Below, piece by piece: positions 34,935-45,746 of a stretch of DNA of 64,000 bases; within the stretch, counting starts at the first letter, position 1; the number at the start of each line of letters is the position of its first letter. This DNA is from Hofstenia miamia (Eukaryota > Xenacoelomorpha > Acoela > Hofsteniidae). The translations under genes and the position numbers were made by a program. The notes beneath the pieces are model-generated. The model was not told the DNA's origin, did no database searches, and was given only the letters and a program-made list of their open reading frames with translations. The stretch lies in contig CABFPE010000173.1 in the NCBI GenBank assembly GCA_900660155.1, forward strand, positions 1,151,970 through 1,215,969. The letters are read 5' to 3'.

Positions 34935-35215
34935 TAATAATAATAATAAATTGATTTTATTAATAGCGAATTGTAGAAATCCAGTTTCTAATGCGCTTAC
35001 AAAACTATTTATAAAACGAAATGATCAATAGTCTGTCTAAATATAAAACTTTTTAGACTTTTCTTGAATTGGGGGCAGCGACGTCACGCAACGCAGTTCA
35101 TGTGGCAACTTGTTAAAATTAACGTTCTTCCGCTATAGAAAAAGTTCTTAGAGTGAAACTGCTGGGATTCATTCGCACATATGAAGGAGGGCTCATGTTC
35201 ATATGGTGCATTGTA
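34935..35215 (-). mobile_element. LINE 3' end (CR1/L2-like), minus strand
   Basis: On the minus strand NKLPHELRCVTSLPPIQ is followed by a lysine-rich EKSKK run. This fits the W-N-x-L-P-x-x-L-R-x-x-x-S-L-x-x-F-K-x-x-L-K end of CR1/L2 polymerase proteins. Beyond it, at 34935-34960, is a run of TTA/AAT triplets, a typical short-repeat LINE 3' tail. It is 5'-truncated. Confidence 0.6.
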
Positions 35216-35391
35216 TCATATTGGTGTATAGGTTAGGTGCTATTCATTCAAGCAGTTATTTGTACAAATTCAAATAACTATAGACTACAATTTTAACTGA
35301 ATTGTCAACAATAGTAAATATCTAATTCTTAAAATATTTTAAGGAAACGGTTTACACATATGGTGTTTCTTTTATAATGTTTTTTAGTTAA

Positions 35392-36146
35392 GATGGTCAT
35401 ATCCTTTCTGAGCATTTTTTTCAATTTTAAAGATTTTTCTGAAAAAATATGATTTTTAAAGGGTTGAGTGAATTAAATCACTAATGAAAAAAATTCAAAA
35501 AATCTCTAATTAGCTTAGTTCCAATATGGCAACCGCTAATTAGCCCATAATTGCTTAGCATCGCAAACCAATGACTCCAATTCAGTAAACGATATATTTT
35601 TTAAAAGCTTACAACTTCATCTATTGCCTCATACTTTTCACTTTTTTTTTAACTTTTAGCAGTATATTTCACTGAAAGTTGTGATTTTTTTAATTAACAA
35701 TACAAAATATCAAAATATGAAGAGTGCCAGGCACTAGATAATGGTATAAAAAGTAAAATGCCAAGTTTCAACACTCTGCAATAATGAACCCACAAAGTTA
35801 CAATATCACAAACATCAACAACACCTGGCAAATTGTCAAAACGAGAAAATTCACTTTAAAAGTTTCAGTCTATTTACATTGTTCCTAGTACAAGCTGATA
35901 TATAGGGTCTTAAAAAACACACTAAAAGTCAAAATTCCCAATACTCGGTTATAATGAATAATTTATGAAATTTTGAAGTTCAAACACGTTGCTAAGGCGT
36001 TGCTAAGTGGTAAATCTATTAGCAACACAACCTTAAATTGCATTTTGCTCAACAAAACATAACATTTCGGCAAAACTAGGTATAGTTTCTGAAGGAAAGC
36101 ATTTATTAAAATTTTAAAAAGTTTTGAAAAAAACCCCATAACCACT
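35392..36146. mobile_element. TTAA-flanked nonautonomous element
   Basis: TTAA occurs at both ends (35388-35391 and 36147-36150). The ends are weakly inverted, GATGGTCATATCC against AGTGGTTATGGGG, each followed inside by a T-rich stretch. TTAA targets are used by piggyBac and Kolobok elements. The end sequence does not decide between them. No transposase is encoded. Confidence 0.42.
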
Positions 36147-36764
36147 TTAAACAACAATATTAGTAAATGTACAAGCATATAATTTTGTGCTTAAATAGAA
36201 TTGTTTACAATTTTTATCATTAAGAAATAGAAATTTTAGAATGAAAAAATTGAAAGATATTATTTATTGGGCTGACTATGTACATTTACTTATGACATCG
36301 GAGTTTGCACTCAATTCGCATTTATAATGACTTACTTTCATAAACGCTAACTAGAATTTGAAGTTAGATTTAAATAATAACTTTTTAATAAATCATTTCG
36401 GAATTGCTCAGATATTTTCTTTTTTCCTGAGGGAATTTTAATCTGAAAGAGCGTCTCTTATTCCCTAGGAAAATGGGATGACACTTAAGGAATTCACTAT
36501 TGGAAATTAGGAAAATACTAAAATTAAAGATCACTGCGAACGATTGAGGGCTTCAATATAATTAATTTCCCCGTTTTTTACGCTCATTAAATTGTAAATA
36601 AAACAGCTAAATATATGCATTTCCTAAGTGAACACTAACATTATATATCATGGAATGAAGAGATGTAATAAGGGTCTTATACATATATCTATTTCATATA
36701 TATTGTGCAACAATATTTATTTTTAAGTTTTGGGTAAATGATAATCTTTGTGATAAGTGTAATA

Positions 36765-37091
36765 AGAGATAGGCACGGGGCTGGCCCAAGATTTAGGATA
36801 TTACGCACAAAAAATAGGCCTAATAAAATGCATTGTAACAAGCTTGTAAGTCTCAATAGAAGCACGTATCCAACTTTCTGTAGCGTTGCACTGAAGATAT
36901 ATGCCCCCAAACAACTTCTGCTTATTCAGAAAGAGATTGTAGCGAAATTGGAGTTAGTGCTACAGCAAAAAAATTAATGAGTTGAAATAGAAATTTGACC
37001 GGGCTAAAAAATTCCAACACGGGCTAAAAATGGGCTTTAAATAATAGTTGATGGGCCAGGCCTGAAAAATTCGACCCGCGTCTATCTCTGG
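36765..37091. mobile_element. hAT-type MITE, AGAGATAG family
   Basis: The ends AGAGATAGGCACGGG and, inverted, AGAGATAGACGCGGG are imperfect repeats. The 8-bp duplication GTGTAATA flanks them (36757-36764 and 37092-37099). Subterminal GGCCC motifs (CTGGCCC, GGGCCAGGCC) face each other. No coding content; the two opposite frames over it are chance. Confidence 0.78.
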
Positions 37092-37099
37092 GTGTAATA

Positions 37100-37544
37100 T
37101 GAACAAAAGCTATAATAAAAAATTTCAATTGAAGTTTTTAAGTCTATTTTAATGTATTTTATTCAATTATAAAATATATAACCTTCTGCAGAATTTAAAA
37201 ATTTTGGATTACTGGTTAAATTGCATTAACAAATTGACTCTTTGTGTATCTCACTTTTTAATTAATATGTGCCAGCTGTCATCTTTTGAAATTTTTTCTC
37301 AATGAATGCTTTTCAATTGAGATTACTGAGACTTTGTTGACTGCTTCCAAAGTTATTTGAATTCTTTGAAAATATTAAGTCACTTTGTCAAAACTGTGTA
37401 TGTTCTAATGCTCTCTTGGAGTACTTTATTTGCAGGAGTCGCACCGCAATCCATATGCTATTAGAGAATAAATGTCGCATATCATATATTAAAATTTAGT
37501 AAGCATATTTTACTGAAGACATTGTTAATCGATACTAACATATA
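37100..37544. other. no gene seen
   Basis: AT-rich spacer between two MITEs. Confidence 0.4.
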
Positions 37545-37911
37545 CAGACTTGTCAACGAGCCCACATTTCCAAGCTCGGCTCGGCTCGTTGACATTTCCA
37601 AGCTCGGCTCAGCTCGGCTCGGCTCGCCACATAAAATCTTTGAATGAGGCTCGTTTTAGCTAGGTGTTTTTTAAAAAATATTGTGCTCAAAGTATTTTTT
37701 ACATAGCTCTTCCTATTATTTAATAAATATTTCTTAAATAAGATTGTAGGAAAGGCATACTGACTGCAAAAAATAAAAAAATCTCCATAATCAAATTAAC
37801 AAGAAGAACTATAAACTTGCTTTGCCTAAAATAAGCTCGTTTTGGGCTCGTTGTATATCAAATACTGTGCTCAAGCTCGGCTCGTTAGAAGCTCGGCTCG
37901 TAGACAATCTG
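37545..37911. mobile_element. GAGCCGA MITE, copy E
   Basis: It begins CAGACTTGTCAACGAGCC and ends CTCGTAGACAATCTG, in the orientation opposite to copies C and D. An ACATTTCCAAGCTCGGCTC segment at its left is present twice, and once in copy F, marking a subfamily. Flanks AACATATA and ATTATATA agree at 6 of 8 bases, a worn target duplication. Confidence 0.82.
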
Positions 37912-38492
37912 ATTATATATTGTTAAATATTATAACAAAAATTGCAAATATATGGGCTGAATCAAAATTTGTTAAATAGTTAGGTAGTCCTAAGATGTCG
38001 GAACTTGTATTGATTATCGACTCTATGTTTATTCTGAACTATCTATGTGCTTCAGCGGTCAACTCGGAAATCATTTGTGAAGTCATTGCTTCTTTTATTC
38101 ATATGAATTCTATGTGCAGTCAAATCTAGATTTCTCGCTCAGGGTTGTAGCAAATTTCAGTAAAGACTTGTAGAAACAAAAAAATCACTCTACCATTAAA
38201 AGGGCTATATTTTCAGAAAATTTAGCTAGTTAAATGCTGTAAGACCTGGATCATCAAACTAAAACTGATCAAGCGAAATTCTTTACACAACCTCAAATTG
38301 ATGCAAGCACTAAAATGCAGTGATATAGTGATGAATCATGTTGTATATAACCTATATAAAAGCAATTTTTGTTTGCTGAAAAAAAACAGGTAAGCATTTT
38401 GTAGTGATAGTAACTGTATAACACAGAAAATGAGAATCTGTTTATAAAGCGCCTTAAAATTCAATCACAAGGCACAAGTCATTAGTCTCCAA

Positions 38493-38717
38493 CAGTGGCG
38501 TACCCAGAGGGGGGTTACCCCTCTCCCAGTCAGGTTTCCAAATTTAAATTTGAATGGATAAATAAAAAAAATTTTCGTAAAAAATTGAAAAAGTTAAAAT
38601 TTAGGATCGTGAAATGCATTTTTAGGGTCTATTTTCTCAATATTTTCAAAAATTTTCGCTCCGTATTAGGAATAACAATGATGTCCCCCCCGTCAGAAAA
38701 TCCTGGGTACGCCCCTG
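38493..38717. mobile_element. hAT-type MITE, CAGTGGCGTACCCAGG family, copy 3
   Basis: The ends are CAGTGGCGTACCCAGAGG and CCTGGGTACGCCCCTG. GTCTCCAA is duplicated on both sides (38485-38492 and 38718-38725). The terminal repeats are the best preserved of the three copies, so this may be the youngest. Confidence 0.9.
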
Positions 38718-38725
38718 GTCTCCAA

Positions 38726-39930
38726 AGACACAGAAACATTCCTACTCTTAACCAAAATGTAAATTGCTCAAATTTGATTCAATACTAAACAATATAATAT
38801 AAGTACGAGGATCACCACGAAAATATTTTACTACGATTGAACTTTATTGATGGGCTCCTTTTTTCGATTATGTTTAACGATGTCCATGTCATTTTCAGGC
38901 GCAAAAATTAGGGCGACGCTAATTTTCATTCAATTTAGTATTAATTGATCATATTCTTGTAGTTTATACAAATTCATGTTACAAATGTGCTGTATTAGTG
39001 CTGCCACCAGGATGGTAATCCCTGCAATGCTTCAAAAGCAGGTCAATCTTTGCAGGTTTCTTGAATTTTTGTTATAATTCCTTGAGATTTAATGTGAAAA
39101 TATTTGTTGTTTCCAAATACTTATATTTATAATATTCCAAAATGTATATTTCTTAGAAGTGGCAGCTATTAAATTGAATATTGTTTTCACTTTTGATTTC
39201 CTAAACATATTTTTTGAGGCATTATAGCAAGCAGGGGCGATGATATGTGCTAAGCCTGATAAACTAAATGAAGCTGAAGACCAAACTTAAGTTGAGAGAG
39301 TTGCGACTCTAACGCTTTGCCCAACCAAAGCTATTGATGGTGGTAATTTAAGGAGGATCTGCTGCAACAATAAAACTTGTGACACAGCAAAGCTGCCTCA
39401 CTGGCACACCGCTTCTTTCATGAAGGAAATTGTACTGGGCCTTACCGAACGGTTGAAATATTTAGTTCTCTATCGTCAGCGGCTGTTCTCAAAAGACACT
39501 CTTACAATCAAGCTTAAACATTCTGGCCTCCTTTTTAAAGGACAAACCGTTTTTCCACATTTACAAAAAATTTTCTCCAAGCCTATTTCCAAATTTGGAA
39601 AATTCTTTAATGCAATGTTGAAAACTTCTATTAAAGAGTATTGCTGTGACAGAGGTTTTTGCAAAGAGTATGAAGTTTTCCTTAAAAGTTTAGAATTTTT
39701 GAAAAGATGTAAATTCTCTCCATAACTATGTGTAGGATGTACATTTCATTGAAATTGAACGCATACATTTAGCTTAGTCCTAGAGCGACTGAATAGGTCA
39801 ATTGACCTAAATTGATTATATCTTTTCAAATTATTTTTAAGGAATTTGTGGAATTTTTCTAATATTTCGTTTCTTTTACTATGCTTACTAAACAAATGTA
39901 ATTCTCTGAAAAATTTCATTAAAATGGAAT
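38726..39930. other. no gene assigned
   Basis: Position 39230-39560 is less AT-rich and has an open plus-strand frame of 101 codons at 39420-39725, but neither its product nor any splice context is recognisable. Confidence 0.35.
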
Positions 39931-41105
39931 TTCCTTTGCCAGAAAATCTAAATATACCTAGAAAAACTGAATAGGTCAATTGACCAATGAGCACTTTAAA
40001 TGGGAAATAATGCATTTCACACATCATTGTAATGATAATTTTCAATTATAATTATTAACTAGACAATTTTCAATATCAATCCAAGTCAATGTTTCTTTTA
40101 GTTTTGCATAGGGTAACTCCTGCAAATATACTTATTACAAGTCACAAAGCAATTACAAGTTTTATTCAAGCTATAAAGACGATAATGGGTGTGGTTCTTC
40201 AGAGGCAGTATATTAGTATTTGATGTATAACTGTGAGCAATATAATATTTTAGCTTTCGTCATTTTATTTACCTTGGTGAGCATAAATTTAAATATGTAA
40301 AATCATTGTCTCTCTTCTATTACTACATGCAATACTTATCTCTACTAATTATGTATACGTTCAAACAAAGAATGTCAAGCAAGTTGAAAAACACTTCCAA
40401 AAACCATCAAAGTAAGGCTACTAACATTGAGAATCATCTTAAATTTTATCAGCAGTATCCACATTTTTTGTGGAATTATAATAATATATTACTAGAGGAC
40501 TTTTTTTGAATCACCTTCAATCATTTCTGACCTAAAATGCAGTGATGGCAACAGAAGAACTTTTTTTACTAGGATTATGTGAACAAATCATTGGTGAACA
40601 CAAACTTACAATAAAAAATTTGAANATAAGCAATAACTCCTCATAATCTTCACTGGTAGTAGTAATAGTATTATCAAATACATTGTCATTATTGAAAAAG
40701 TGCCTGAATCACTTGAGAATTGCACAATATTTAATTCTATTTTTGAAATGACATCACAGAGTTTTACAACTGCTCACAATAAAGATTTTCTGTATGTTTT
40801 CTTTTAGATTGAAGCGTCTTAAAACATTAGTTTGGATAATAAAATAAAAATTTATACATATTGTCTATATTTAAAACTAAGACTATCTCACCATATGCGT
40901 ACAATTAAACATATTAGGTTCCCGCAATATATATTAATAATTGCTATAGAAACATTTAACATGACTTAAAGGCATTGGTAATAGAAATCTACAATTAATG
41001 TTAGTCCTTGAAGTATATACATTGTAAATCTTAAATATTTATAGAGATAGGTCAATTGACCTATTCAGGCGTTGAAGGTATATTCAAATTTCAGTCTTTC
41101 CAGGG
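39783..41105. mobile_element. piggyBac (looper-type) termini, clustered
   Basis: CTGAATAGGTCAATTGACC occurs at about 39788 and 39969 in plus orientation and inverted at about 41045. The right copy leads outwards through a TATATTCAAATTTCAGTC stretch to CCAGGG and then TTAA (41106-41109), as expected of a piggyBac-like end. The left partner is probably the 39969 copy, preceded by AAATCTAAATATACC. The 39788 copy would be part of another insertion. The interior shows no transposase. Confidence 0.5.
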
Positions 41106-41389
41106 TTAAATTAAATTATCAAATCCTACGTTAATATTACTTTAATTGTATTTTTTATAAGTAGATTAAATATGATACAAGATAATAAAGAAAAAGACCT
41201 TTTTTAATTATTATAACCCGGGTTGGATCTGAAATTTTTTGGGTAAGGTCGGGTAAGGTTAAGAAAAGCTTGCCCATTTCCAGGCAGGATTTAGAACCCT
41301 TAAATAATAGTTACATATTCAAGCCCTTTCAATTTATTATTACTGATGGTAATTACCAAACAGATGTTGAAAAAATCCTTCTTGTTCAT

Positions 41390-42640
41390 AAATAAGGTTT
41401 ACAAAATCTGATGTTTTTAATTATAGGCCTGTTAGTATTTTGTTTAAAGTTGCCCTTCTTTGGAAAAAAATCTTTTTTGCATTATAGAAAATAATCACTA
41501 ATGAAATACTATCTAATAGTCAACATGGACTTCGCTCTCGATTCTTTACGATATCCCAATTATTACTTTTCATTGAAGAAGTTAGCCCCCCACTTCATTT
41601 AGCATATGTATATATTGGAAAAGCATTTGATCATGTACCACATCTATTTAATTACTATGAAACTTGGTCATTAATTTGAAATTGGTAGAAATTTTTGGAA
41701 TTGGTTTCAGCAAATTCCCATTTATCAAAGCCTAAGGCAGTTATAGGTGGAACATCACAATAATTCTGCTTGGAGACAAATATGTTCCTTGCTTTCATTG
41801 ATGATATTACTGCTTGTTGTCCAACTTCATCTAAATTATTTTATACTGATGTTATTAAAATATTCAATAATTTTAAAGATGAATTACATGTAGATAATGA
41901 TATTTCGAGTCATAAGCATTGGACGGAAGTTAATAGAATTGAAATTAATATAGATAAATCTGAATTTATTAATTTTAGTATCAACTAGTACTGCTTAATA
42001 GAGAATGATATCAGATACCCAATAAACCCGACTTGATTTCGGGTTTTGGGTCGGGTCTTTTCAGGTACAAAGATTAAATTGATAAATATAATGTATTGAT
42101 TTAAGAAAGATCCAGGACGCTAACTAAAATGAATGAATGGCTGTTTCCGCGTCAGAAAATGATTGGTGTTAATTATCATTTTATTGGAGAAAGATCCACA
42201 ACGTCAAATGATATTCAACATTTCGAGTCGGGTGCTAATTTGTCGGGTTGAGTCGGGTTCGGGTCCATGCTTACCTAATATTATTGCTCTCTACTGCTTA
42301 GTAACATCACTTTAATATATAGAAACAATTAAAGATCTAGGTGTTATATTAAGTAGAAAACGTTCTTGGACTCAGCATATTGTAACTAAAATTTCAAAAT
42401 GTAATGAGCTTCGCAGAATGCTTCATAGAAAAATTTTCAAAATTAAAGTTTCACATGTTAAAATATATCTAAACAAGTAGTTGATACTATCAATAATTAT
42501 GTATGAGAGTGTGATTTGGTATCCTAATCAACAAAATCTTAATAAATTTGAATCTTTGCAAAACCGATGCTACAAATGGCCTCAAATATAGTGCCTATTA
42601 GTTTAATACTGCAATGTCCGAATTTAACATAGCTTAGCTA
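41390..42640 (+). mobile_element. LINE reverse transcriptase relic with nested MITE
   Basis: Plus-strand blocks in order: NSQHGLRSRFFTISQLLLF (Q-H-G-F-R), VYIGKAFDHVPH (L-D-x-x-K-A-F-D-x-V-x-H), a weak GGTSQ (V-P-Q-G), LAFIDDITA, LFYTDVIKIF (F-A-D-D-x-K-x-F with both Asp lost or moved), and after the nested MITE LGVILSRKRSWTQHI (the D-L-G-V-x-x-D-x-x-L-x-W-x-x-H-I block). Numerous stops and frame changes. It is an old CR1/Jockey-type LINE. A hAT-type MITE at 41998-42291 splits it between the polymerase and the thumb. Confidence 0.75.
41998..42291. mobile_element. hAT-like MITE nested in a LINE
   Basis: TACTGCTTA is duplicated on both sides (41989-41997 and 42292-42300; 8 or 9 bases). The ends read ATAGAGAATGATATCAGATA and, inverted, GAGAGCAATAATATTAGGTA. 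Both carry facing arrays of GGGTCGGGT/ACCCGAC just inside. No coding content. LINE sequence resumes directly after the right duplication. Confidence 0.75.
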
Positions 42641-44689
42641 TTCGAATAAAGGAAAGTTGATTCAGGCAAACGTCTTCAAAACTCACTGATAAAATTGACA
42701 ACAACAAGAAAAAAAGAAAATTGAAAATTTTTAATTTTTAAGGAATGTCCTCTTAGTGAATTGAAAAGAATATTATTTGATTAATTGAACAATGAAATAA
42801 TCAATACATTTGTAAGAATTCTAAAAAAAATTGTTTATAGCTCACACTGAGTAAGTCAACACCATGAATTAAAAAATAACTGATGTTTTTAGATGACATG
42901 ATTGCGATGCATACGTTCTGCCTAGATGACAGAAATTTTATTGAACGTTGTTGACGTTTTTGAGAATAATTTTTTTACTAAGCAAAAATGCCAACCGGTA
43001 ATTATATAAGTCATGATTCTGGACCATTAATATAGACTTACTATAGAGGCTACCATATTACGCCACTCCAAATATTGATAAATAGTGTACTTTAAATTTC
43101 TTAGCAATCTAAACACACTACAAACGTTTTTGTGCTTTTAGTAATTAAAAATCCTGCAGGAGGTGGTGGGACTGACAAATGAAAACGTGCTTCAAACGAT
43201 ATTCATTTTTTCTTTACACAGTTTTAATGCTGTTTTGCTGTTACCAGCATGAAATCTAAACAAATTGTTTGCTTGCTTTTGGAAAGTCTTAAGAACTACT
43301 CTGAAATTCTAGTTAATTATAGAGTGCATAAGCTACTATTAGAGTGACTAAACGATTAAATGAAAATTTTTTATCCGGATAAAATCAAATAGCTTAAGCT
43401 GAAGATGTTAATGAATTACATTAGGCGCCTTCAATGCATGCCTTACCTTTGGTAGTTCAATAATATGACGAATGATTTTGTATTATAAGTAATTTTTTGT
43501 ACATTTTTCTTACAATAATGAGTACATTGATATAAGATAAATTACTTTACTTTGAATATTTACTGGACAAGACCGTATCGGACAATTTGCTGGCATAGCA
43601 AATACTGACCCTTGACTTATCTCATAAGCCAAAAGAAAGAGTTATTCGTGATATGATTGTCTTCTTAGCGTAATATTCTTACTATTTCTTATAACATTAG
43701 AAATGTTATGCTAAAATTAAAATACCCCACAGAAAAGAAAGGAGTCGCAATTAAAAGAGTCAATAAACTTCCAAAAGAAAATGTATACATGCCTATAAAT
43801 TATATTTTAAAAAATATTAAAGAATATTAAATATAAAAAATATATGAGAGAACAGTTCAGCAGAAAAACACCCATGTGTGAGACTGCAGAGGATTTTGAA
43901 GAGAGTCAAGTCAATATCTTGTGATGATGGAAATGACCAACAAGTATTCTTGCAAGAAAATACCTATCACACTGGAAAAATTATACATTGAAAATGTAAT
44001 TTGTGTTAATTTTGGAAAAATTGAGAAGATTTACAATTTTATTGGACATCAAGCTTCATTTCAAAGTTTTTTCAGACAGATAGGGAAATAATACATCATT
44101 TTCATTTTTGAACAAGGAAATATTAGTGATTTCAGTTTTCATTAGATTGATATATTATTTTGTAATTGCATATACTCTACCTAAAGCTAACTGTCATTAT
44201 ACCTTTATTATACACCTTTGCAATTTATGAAAACACTTTCACTGTTCGTATTCACCCATTTTATTGCACAAATTTAATGAATTTTTCTTATTTTAGACGG
44301 GGCCGGGCTCCCTCTGTATCCGCCCTTGGTATCGACCAAAAATATAGTTCTTGAACAATTTGAATTTTGAATTTTTTCAAAAACAACTAAAGGCAAAAAC
44401 AAACTTTACGGTCACATCGATTTATATCAATAATACTATGTTTTGAAGGGCTAAACGATGTCAACATTATTATGATATTTATCTCTATTAATTTGTACAA
44501 AATGATGATCAAAGACCTGTTGTTTATATATTTCTGAAAGATAGTTGTTTTTCTTGGATTTATATTGACTTTCTGATCGCGAATGCGGTTCAATATATTT
44601 CATGCCAACAGGTTTATATGCATAATTATTCTGTAAAAATGTTAAAATTTTACTTTATTCAGAATTATCAATCTGTGTCTGTGCAGTAA

Positions 44690-44690
<1 letters not shown>
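42641..44690. other. no gene seen
   Basis: AT-rich. The one item of note is a hAT-like end remnant at 44295-44330, listed separately. Confidence 0.4.
44295..44330 (-). mobile_element. solo hAT terminal-repeat remnant
   Basis: On the minus strand it reads AGGGCGGATACAGAGGGAGC followed by CCGGCCCCGTC, like the ends of hAT elements beginning CAGGGGCGGAT. No second end was found. Confidence 0.4.

Positions 44691-44720
<30 letters not shown>
44691..44720. repeat. (AT)n microsatellite
   Basis: About 14 AT units. Confidence 0.9.
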
Positions 44721-44722
<2 letters not shown>

Positions 44723-45234
44723 AAATTTTTCAAATCTCTGCTTAAATTAAAAACAGCACAAAAAATATTTTTGGGAATTTTTAAGTAAAATACTAAAAAT
44801 ATACTTACCATAGCACGTTATTTTGGCCATATAAAAGAGTTTAAAAATATTTTTTCTTCCCACCTCGATTTTTTTCCGTGGGGTTCGTGAACTTAATAAA
44901 TTCTAGTAAAGCTGAAGCCCTGAAAATTGAATTGAGTTGCCATGCATTTCAATTTTTGTAATAAAAATGCGACTATTGCAATAATAGATGCACCGGATGC
45001 TAAGTGTGTCATTAATAAATATTTATTGGGTCAAGCACCTACCGTAAATATTATCATCTGTGTAAACGTAATAGCTGTTAATTTTAATTAAATGCCCTAT
45101 AAATATGACAGTTTTAGATATTTACGATAATCACATGGGTATTATACATCTGTTATACCAGATTCATTACAGTCTTATGCCGTCACAACTGAATAATTTT
45201 TGATGAGTTTTTGTTTGAAAATATTATATTAATA
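44721..45234. other. possible untranslated or first exon on the minus strand, otherwise empty
   Basis: On the minus strand a perfect donor, GTGCTATG then GTAAGTATATT, sits at about 44810. Upstream of it ATGGCCAAAATAACGTGC would start MAKITCY. One donor and seven codons are not enough to call a gene. Confidence 0.2.
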
Positions 45235-45242
45235 AATGATTG

Positions 45243-45601
45243 CAGACTTGCCAACGAGCCGACATTTCCAAGCTCGGCTCGGCTCGTTTAAATTTTGTGT
45301 AAGTTCGGCTCGGCTCGCCTCACCACATAAATTCTTTGAATGAGGCTCGTTTTAGCTCGGTATTTTTTTAAAAATATTGTGCTCAAAATATTTTTTACAT
45401 AGCTCTTACTATTATTTAATAAACATTTCTTAAATATGATTATAGGAAAAATAAGAAAAATCTCCATACTCAAATTAACAAGCAGAACTATAAACTTGCT
45501 TTGCCTAAAATAGGCTCGTTTTGGGGTCGTTGTATATCAAATACTCTGCTCAAGCTCGGCTCGGCCCGGCTCGTTAGAAGCTCGGCTCGTTGACAAGTCT
45601 G
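45243..45601. mobile_element. GAGCCGA hAT-type MITE, copy F
   Basis: It begins CAGACTTGCCAACGAGCC and ends GGCTCGTTGACAAGTCTG, with the perfect 8-bp duplication AATGATTG on both sides (45235-45242 and 45602-45609). Orientation as copy E, with which it shares ACATTTCCAAGCTCGG. At 359 bases it is a good full-length reference for the family. Confidence 0.92.
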
Positions 45602-45746
45602 AATGATTGCTCAGTGAATTATGTTCGAATACGTGATGCAAAAGCACAAATTTAGTCAAATACTTTTCATGAAATGTGTGAAAATTTTTCATGACAGTGT
45701 TAAATCATGTTTACCTGATAATCTAACTAGAAAAACCTATATTATA

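Noticed and set aside
36738-36977. A 79-codon frame with an opposite-strand partner
   Set aside because: It lies inside the AGAGATAG-family MITE and has no protein features.
38495-38788. A 97-codon plus-strand frame
   Set aside because: It is almost entirely the hAT MITE at 38493-38717.
39280-39340. A tRNA-like impression around GTTGCGACTCTAACGC
   Set aside because: No cloverleaf with proper acceptor and T arms can be drawn, and no B box is present.
39420-39725. A 101-codon plus-strand frame
   Set aside because: No recognised family, no splice or poly(A) context, and an equally open minus-strand frame overlaps it.
43020-43130. Minus-strand stretch YTIYQYLEWRNMVASI ending at GTAAGT
   Set aside because: The open stretch is short, lacks an acceptor, and fits no family.
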